From: Colias croceus
Taxonomy: Eukaryota > Arthropoda > Insecta > Lepidoptera > Pieridae
NCBI RefSeq assembly: GCF_905220415.1
Contig: NC_059549.1
Location: forward strand, 8,742,001 to 8,806,000
Direction of reading: 5' to 3'
Length of the DNA: 64,000 nt
In this document: in pieces, positions 58,691-64,000 of the stretch
Layout of the letters: each line of letters begins with the position of its first letter
Numbering within the stretch: the first letter of the stretch is position 1
The notes under the pieces: generated by a model
What the model was told of the DNA's origin: nothing
The model's input: the letters and a program-made list of their open reading frames with translations, nothing else
Databases searched by the model: none
Translations under genes and position numbers: made by a program

Positions 58691-60790
58691 CATAATATTG
58701 AAGCATGTTTTAATGTATTTTTTTCAAGAAGCTTTATTATTTATTCATGTACTAGTTACATTCTTTGTATTTGGACCAACAGTATTTCAATATTTATGAC
58801 GCTTCTTCCGTTTATTTTAGAGATTCAACCGCCGCTCTTTCTCACGTTTTCTTCATTTCTCTTTCGATCATTTTTCACCAACGTTCCCAAAAACGGAACG
58901 CCACAATTAAGAAAAATATTTTTATAATCTTGTACTGTTTATATAAAAGAATAGACGGCTTAGTTAGGTCGACCACAGGTATCATACTCAAAGATACAAT
59001 CACTTCTTTCAAATACTCTGAAGTCCGAAAAGAATTTAATGTACATCTATTATGATATATGAATGCATGACATCGGAATTTACAATACTACATAAGTATT
59101 AAGATTAATAAATAGGTAATAAGTATGATGTAGCTATTGACTATCTATTAATCATTATCGTCCAAACACATTAAGCTGTTTAGGCGTAAATTACATGCAA
59201 ATGTTCAAATAATTTAACAAACTTTCACATTTATAATAATTAATATTCAATGCTTGTAATATTGCAAGTCATAAATATTAATTAGCCAAAACTGTAGCGG
59301 TGATCACAAATGTTTTATAATCTCATTAATTATTGTCACTGATTAATACTAATGAGTTACTGGCGGTCCGTTTCATGTATTTTATCTATTCATTTGACAC
59401 ATAGCGTGTTATTAATTTGCATATACCGTTAATTTACACATTACGATTGATCTTACGTGACAAGTCTATTAATTGGGAATTATTCCATTAAATTCAAATG
59501 TGTATGTATGTATATTATAAACGATGTGAATGATCCATTTGGAAGTAATGGCAAAATAAATCACAATTTGTGTTACGATTAGCGGTATATAAAATATCGT
59601 GTGAACAGATTTTAGTTTCTATATTATTTATTTTTATTTCAATGTTTATGAAATTTATAAGCTATTACGTTGCATCTATCGAACTATCGCAAAGAGTTGT
59701 ATTTTTGCCTCCCGTTGCATAAAGGCACCCCACTAGGCGACTCCGAACGGCGGCCAATAAAAACTGAGTCGTTAGCAATTTCAGGCAGTAATTAAAGAAA
59801 ATAAAAGTGTAATGAAAACTTGTGTAGCTCTAAACAATTTCCGAGCACGCTTCACTTTTATCGCAGAAGTTAGACAGGGGCTTTAAAAACCTAACGACTG
59901 AACATGTAAGACGCGGCATCCCCTCTAGTAGACTGTAGAATCTGTTTTATGTATCATAGAATAATTTTATACTTTAAACTTTAGCCTTGAAAATTTCGCT
60001 GCTTAATGAATTTTTTATGACGTCGTTATATATTTTGTGATGGTTTGCCGTCTTTATCTTGTCTTGTCTGTATCTTTCATGCAAAGGGAAGCGCCGTTTT
60101 CTTATATCTGGGTATGTTTATTGTGCGTTATATATATGATGGAAAATTAAAAACGATATAGTGTCCAATAAATAAATGAAATGTGTATAAAAACTACTAA
60201 CTATAATAAATTTTGATGATGAATTATCTAGATTCTAGAATGTTATTTTCAACTGTGGACGTGATAATGCTACAATCAGTGTGATTGTGTTTTTGAATGG
60301 ATTTTAATAACCATAGATTTTCAGAATACCACACTCAGAAAATATAGGACATGTCCATATACAAATTAATAAATTTATTTTTAAGATATGTCCTTCTAAT
60401 TTCCCCTCAATGTTTAAAAAAATCACTAGATATTAAATCATTCGTGTACAGAAACCTTCGTTTCTATGTCTATAATGTAATCGAATATCTCGTGTAGTCA
60501 GACCATAAGAGCTAATTTTAAAGCCACATGCATCATGCAAACAACATGCATGTTTAATTACGATGACGTGGGCCATGTTCCGATATAGTTTATGATTCGT
60601 TTGCAAAACCAATAGATGTTACTAGTTAGTAACTGCATTTTGATATCGGTGTACGAGTGAACTTGAGATTTGTATCGATAAAGAATTCAATTACAGAAAC
60701 ATATTCCTACATGAATATTACCTATGTTTCTTTTTGGTTTCATAATACATAGGTAGCCTAACAATTGTATTGACCTCTAAAATTTATGTA
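58691..60790. other. Intronic DNA, nothing recognised
   Basis: The plus frame at 58765-59055 (96 codons) has no recognisable domain and no splice or repeat support. A GC-richer patch at about 59710-59770 and 59870-59935 (GGCACCCCACTAGGCGACTC, CGGCATCCCCTCTAGTAG) is unexplained. Confidence 0.45.
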
Positions 60791-60792
60791 CT

Positions 60793-61260
60793 ACTAGCTT
60801 CCGCCCGCGACTCCGTCCGCGCGGATTTCGGTCTTCGCGTGGATGGTTTATTTCTCCATTTTGAGTAACTCTGACAATGGCATCTTATAAATATCTATTG
60901 GACCCAAATACGGCTAGGCCTATAATAATACGCAACGTGTGTTCGCGGTTCTACAGAACAACGTCTATGGATAAAACTGAAAAATTAAGATTAATTTTTT
61001 TCTACGTATTTTTCCAGGATAAAAAGTATCCTATTTTACGCCCAGGATAATAAGGTATAATTATACCAAGTTTCATCGAAATCGAACCGTTAGTTTTCAC
61101 GTGATGCCTTCACATACAGACAGACAGACAGACAGACAAAAATTTTTTTAATCACATATTTGGGTTTTGTATCGATCCAGTAACACCCCCTGGTATTTAT
61201 TTTTTCAATATTTTCAATGTACAGAATTGACCCTTCTACAGATTTATTATATGTATAGAT
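60793..61260 (+). repeat. RTE-tail-like interspersed repeat, family G
   Basis: Begins ACTAGCTTCCGCCCGCGACT, CCGTCCGCGCGGATTTCGGT, then a long body with GGATAAAAAGTATCCTATTT, ACGCCCAGGATAATAAGGTA, CCAAGTTTCATCGAAATCGA, ACCGTTAGTTTTCACGTGAT, and a CAGA microsatellite (61116-61137). The AGTTTCATCGAAATCGAACC..GTTTTCACGTGA block is a variant of the block seen in families B and D. The right limit is approximate. Probably the 3' end of an RTE-type LINE or a derived non-autonomous element. Confidence 0.75.
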
Positions 61261-61306
61261 AAGTGGTGGAGTTATAATGTACTATAATAAGTGGTGGAGT
61301 TATAAC
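61258..61306 (+). repeat. Two-copy tandem duplication, 29-bp period
   Basis: ATAAGTGGTGGAGTTATAA occurs twice in direct succession (starting near 61258 and 61287), separated by TGTACTATA. A recent local slippage duplication. Confidence 0.8.
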
Positions 61307-62996
61307 TTAGTATTTTTTTTTTATTTTTTGTCCATCGGAGAAACATCCAAATATTGAGTTGGTATTGGAAGTGAAAATTTTTTAATGAATTACATATTAG
61401 AAAGATTAATAATTCTTTATTGCACACACATAGAGAATAACCAGAGTAATAAATTTATTCTTATTTTTATTATTTATTATTTATTATTAGTATTATAGAA
61501 TTCAATTTATGTACAAATGGCGGTCTTACCAATCATTAAGTTGCTAACTGTAATGGCCGGTTACACAACTTTTGTGAATGTTTAGCTTATCTGTCACTTA
61601 AAAAGATAAATTATTATGTATGAAAATAAACTTCAAAATGTGTTTAATTATAGGCAATTAGGGATATTATCAGCAAGCGGTGAAACCGGACCATAACGTT
61701 ATAATTATCTAAAACATGATATAAATTCACAAGACAACATTACAATGATCTCTATCTAACGTTTGTCGTTATAAAAAGTAAAAAATGCCAGCTTTAGTAC
61801 GACAGTTAAATGGGAAATAAATTTTCAAAGCCCAGCGGCGTTTTGCATGTGCAAGCCCTGTTACATTATGATAAATAGTGGTAGTGATTAGCAAACCTGA
61901 TGCAAGGCAAATTATTAACGATTTATTATTATTTACGTACGGTTTTAATTTGTTTAACCCGGAAGTGTACAGTTAACCCTGCAAGGGTTGTTTACCATGT
62001 ACATATGTGATTTACTACTGGAAGATAGATGTGGACAGGAATATGTTTTGTGAATCGTAGTTAAGTGGGTTTTCTTTCCGTGTTTGATAGTTGTTTCTAA
62101 TTTAATTGCTGTTAGATTCGAGTACTATATTTTTGTTCGGAATCTTGTTGTGTGTAATCTCTTTTGGTACAACGAGATGAGTGTATTATTGTCTAAAAAA
62201 ATAAGAATTCGTCGAAAGAGGTGTGGTATTTGGTATTTTCGGACAGAGACTTCTTTTGTTGACTCTTGCTTAATTAAAATTATATCCCTCTTGGTAAATA
62301 GATTAATCACTCAAACAAAGTACCTCCATCAAACGATAACGCGTACATTGTAACACGAAACTTATCAATTTGACGACATAATAACAAAGCGGTAAGTGGT
62401 CCAGTGAGCCCGTATCACAAAATAAATTCATTAACGTCATTGTTCACAGCTTTTACAAAAGCATATTGAGAACGTCAAACTGTGAGCGTGGGATTACAAT
62501 GAAAGTGTGCCCCGGTTTCAGTTCAAATTACAATTTATTACTCTATCTCCTTATCACTATGAATTGTAGGCTCAATACCCAGCGAATACACAATTGTGAT
62601 CCGAATATCGGTTGTTAATTTTTACTTGAGCATTGGACAAATTATTATTATTTAATCAGTTTATTAATCATTATGGACATAGCATAACTCGTGGCACAGC
62701 ATATAATATATGTATGCGTCATTTATTTGGAGATATATTTTACTGTGGGTTACAAATGCTTCTACAGTTTTATGCGTAGTTGATACTAGCATACCTACAT
62801 AAATTTTTACTACAATCTAGTATCTATTTTGGGACTAGCTTTCGAGGTCACAGTAGAATTGATAAATCGTTAAGTTTTTATCGATACGTCTGTCAGACTA
62901 GGAATATGTCTATTTCACGCTCATTGTGGGTAAGTAGGTGACGATAAAAAAGATCAATTTCTTAACTGTTTGTTTATCTATACTTATACTCGTACT
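61307..62996. other. Non-coding DNA, nothing recognised
   Basis: AT-rich. A moderately GC-richer region at about 61830-61990 (GCAAGCCCTGTTACATTATG, AACCCTGCAAGGGTTGTTTA) is unexplained. Frames at 62084-62353 (plus) and 62125-62310 (minus) lie over each other and show no family signature. Confidence 0.45.
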
Positions 62997-63204
62997 CGTA
63001 ATATTATAAAGCTTAAGAGTTTGTTTGTTTGTTTGAACGCGCTAATCTCAGGAACTGATGGTCTGATTTGAAAAATTATTTCGGTGTTAGATAGCCCATT
63101 TGTTAAGGAAGGCTATGGGCTATATCACGCTAAGACCAACAGGAGGGAAGCACTGCGGGTAAAACGTAACTTAATCTGTGGTAAAACCGTGGGGCACAGC
63201 TAGT
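62997..63204 (-). repeat. SINE-like interspersed repeat, family A copy 5
   Basis: The plus strand reads CGTAATATTATAAAGCTTAA, GAGTTTGTTTGTTTGTTTGA, ACGCGCTAATCTCAGGAACT, GGTGTTAGATAGCCCATTTG, GGAAGGCTATGGGCTATATC, AGACCAACAGGAGGGAAGCA, then GTGGGGCACAGCTAGTA. Near the CCGCGG end it has an extra 22 or so bases (GTAACTTAATCTGTGGTAAA), so GGTAAAACG/GGTAAAACC appears twice, a small local insertion or duplication. Confidence 0.85.
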
Positions 63205-63559
63205 AAGCTTCATTGTTGAGTTGCGATTCTCAATAAACCATTTGGCAGTAATGAAGTATCATTATATTCATTATTTATATTTTATAAGCTCAAATAATAA
63301 TTGTACGCAACGAAAACAACAATGTATTTGAAAAACACAAATTGTCACGTCATATTAAACCGGTCGTTAAGCGTAAACCGCGATCAGTTAACAGAATAAC
63401 TGTACAAGATGTATGAAAGTGAAAACAAGCTCATGGGTGCAATTGCCTTGGGAATATTCTGCCAGATCTATACATATAATAAAATCGTAGGAAAGTCAAA
63501 ACTGTACATTGAATATTTTTTTAAAAGAATACATAATCCATGATCTATAATCGATATAG
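63205..63559. other. Non-coding DNA, nothing recognised
   Basis: AT-rich filler between two interspersed repeats. Confidence 0.5.
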
Positions 63560-63780
63560 AAGCCAAAAACATAGTTTTTAGAATTTTTGTCTGTTTGTCT
63601 GTTTGTCGGTTTGTCTGTTTGTCTGTTTGTCTGTATATTTGTCCGAGCTAATCTCGAAAAGTACCGCATAGATTGACTTCAAATTTTGCATGAATATTAC
63701 TAACAGGTCGGGTGAGGCTTTTATATACACATTATCATGCTATCACCTCCGGGGGAGGAGCTGTGAACCTTTATTTTTCT
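63560..63780. repeat. TGTC/TGTT microsatellite-headed interspersed repeat
   Basis: GAATTTTTGTCTGTTTGTCT opens a (TGTCTGTT)n tract at about 63588-63633. It is followed by GTCCGAGCTAATCTCGAAAA, TTCAAATTTTGCATGAATAT, TAACAGGTCGGGTGAGGCTT and CACCTCCGGGGGAGGAGCTG. The block GAGCTAATCTCGAAAA resembles the GCGCTAATCTCGAGAA block of family A. The right boundary is uncertain. Confidence 0.6.
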
Positions 63781-64000
63781 AACGTATTCCGTGTATTACA
63801 CAGCGTACAATCTAAAGACTCATGTTTAAATGTTGTTTTTGGGTAAGCCACGCTATTATCTAGCTTTACACTATAAAAACTACGTCATTTACGTAATTTT
63901 GGCAGAGAAACAGTTTAATGAATCTTAGTAGTATAAAGACAAATTTGAAACAGCGCCATCTATGAGACTTCATTAAAATCAAATCAATTTACATGTCTTC
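63781..64000. other. Non-coding DNA to window end
   Basis: AT-rich sequence, possibly still part of the preceding repeat. No gene or element end seen. Confidence 0.4.

Noticed and set aside
58765..59055. 96-codon plus-strand ORF
   Set aside because: No motif, no splice sites, no repeat or compositional shift; consistent with chance in AT-rich DNA.
1..64000. CRISPR array, phage, operon or bacterial defence system
   Set aside because: The sequence is insect-type nuclear DNA. Regular spacing appears only inside transposable elements and microsatellites.

Overview
The window looks like AT-rich, gene-poor nuclear DNA from a moth or butterfly (Lepidoptera). The evidence is the repeat content. There are many copies of interspersed repeats that run from a CTAGCT..CCGCGG end to a TTTATAATATTAGTA end. 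There is a tRNA-derived SINE with an (ATC)n tail, several foldback and MITE-like DNA elements, and a Ty3/gypsy relic with the hallmarks of the CsRn1/Kabuki clade (tRNA-Trp-type primer site, CX2HX9CX3C Gag knuckle). No bacterial-type operon, rRNA, intact tRNA gene or CRISPR array is visible. Almost every ORF in the window is a chance frame in AT-rich DNA.

The best host-gene evidence is two short, GC-rich, plus-strand segments with good splice signals. The first is 7348-7427, preceded by TTGCAG and followed by GTAAGT. The second is 48138-48221, preceded by TTCCAG and followed by GTGAGC. The second encodes a signal-peptide-like N-terminus (MSWWWTLAVLAL..., then SEPARA). If the two are spliced together, an in-frame ATG in the first (7406, behind an in-frame stop) reads into the second. 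The window would then hold the 5' end of one secreted or membrane protein gene with a first coding intron of about 40.7 kb. The product cannot be named from 24-35 residues.

Layout. 1-7347: upstream DNA with a minus-strand repeat (1170-1430), a GC-rich repeat (2826-3365), a near-perfect foldback element (3411-3849) and a tight hairpin (6775-6837). 7348-7427: putative exon. 7428-48137: putative giant intron, holding a hAT-like MITE (12403-12572), five-fold dispersed SINE-like copies, a 1.02-kb TA-flanked element made of GGATAGATGCC repeats (20343-21363), a palindromic MITE (33328-33505), a 1.2-kb element with mirrored arms of about 139-bp period (36567-37799), a SINE with an 11-bp target duplication (39874-40186) and the CsRn1-like relic (43595-44996, 5-bp target duplication). 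48138-48221: putative signal-peptide exon. 48222-64000: downstream intron, with a 1.3-kb foldback element (52510-53800), a MITE (56511-56672) and more interspersed repeats.

No new functional system is proven here. The most unusual structures are the two multi-repeat DNA elements at 20343-21363 and 36567-37799, and the retroelement whose 3' LTR was nearly all lost after insertion.
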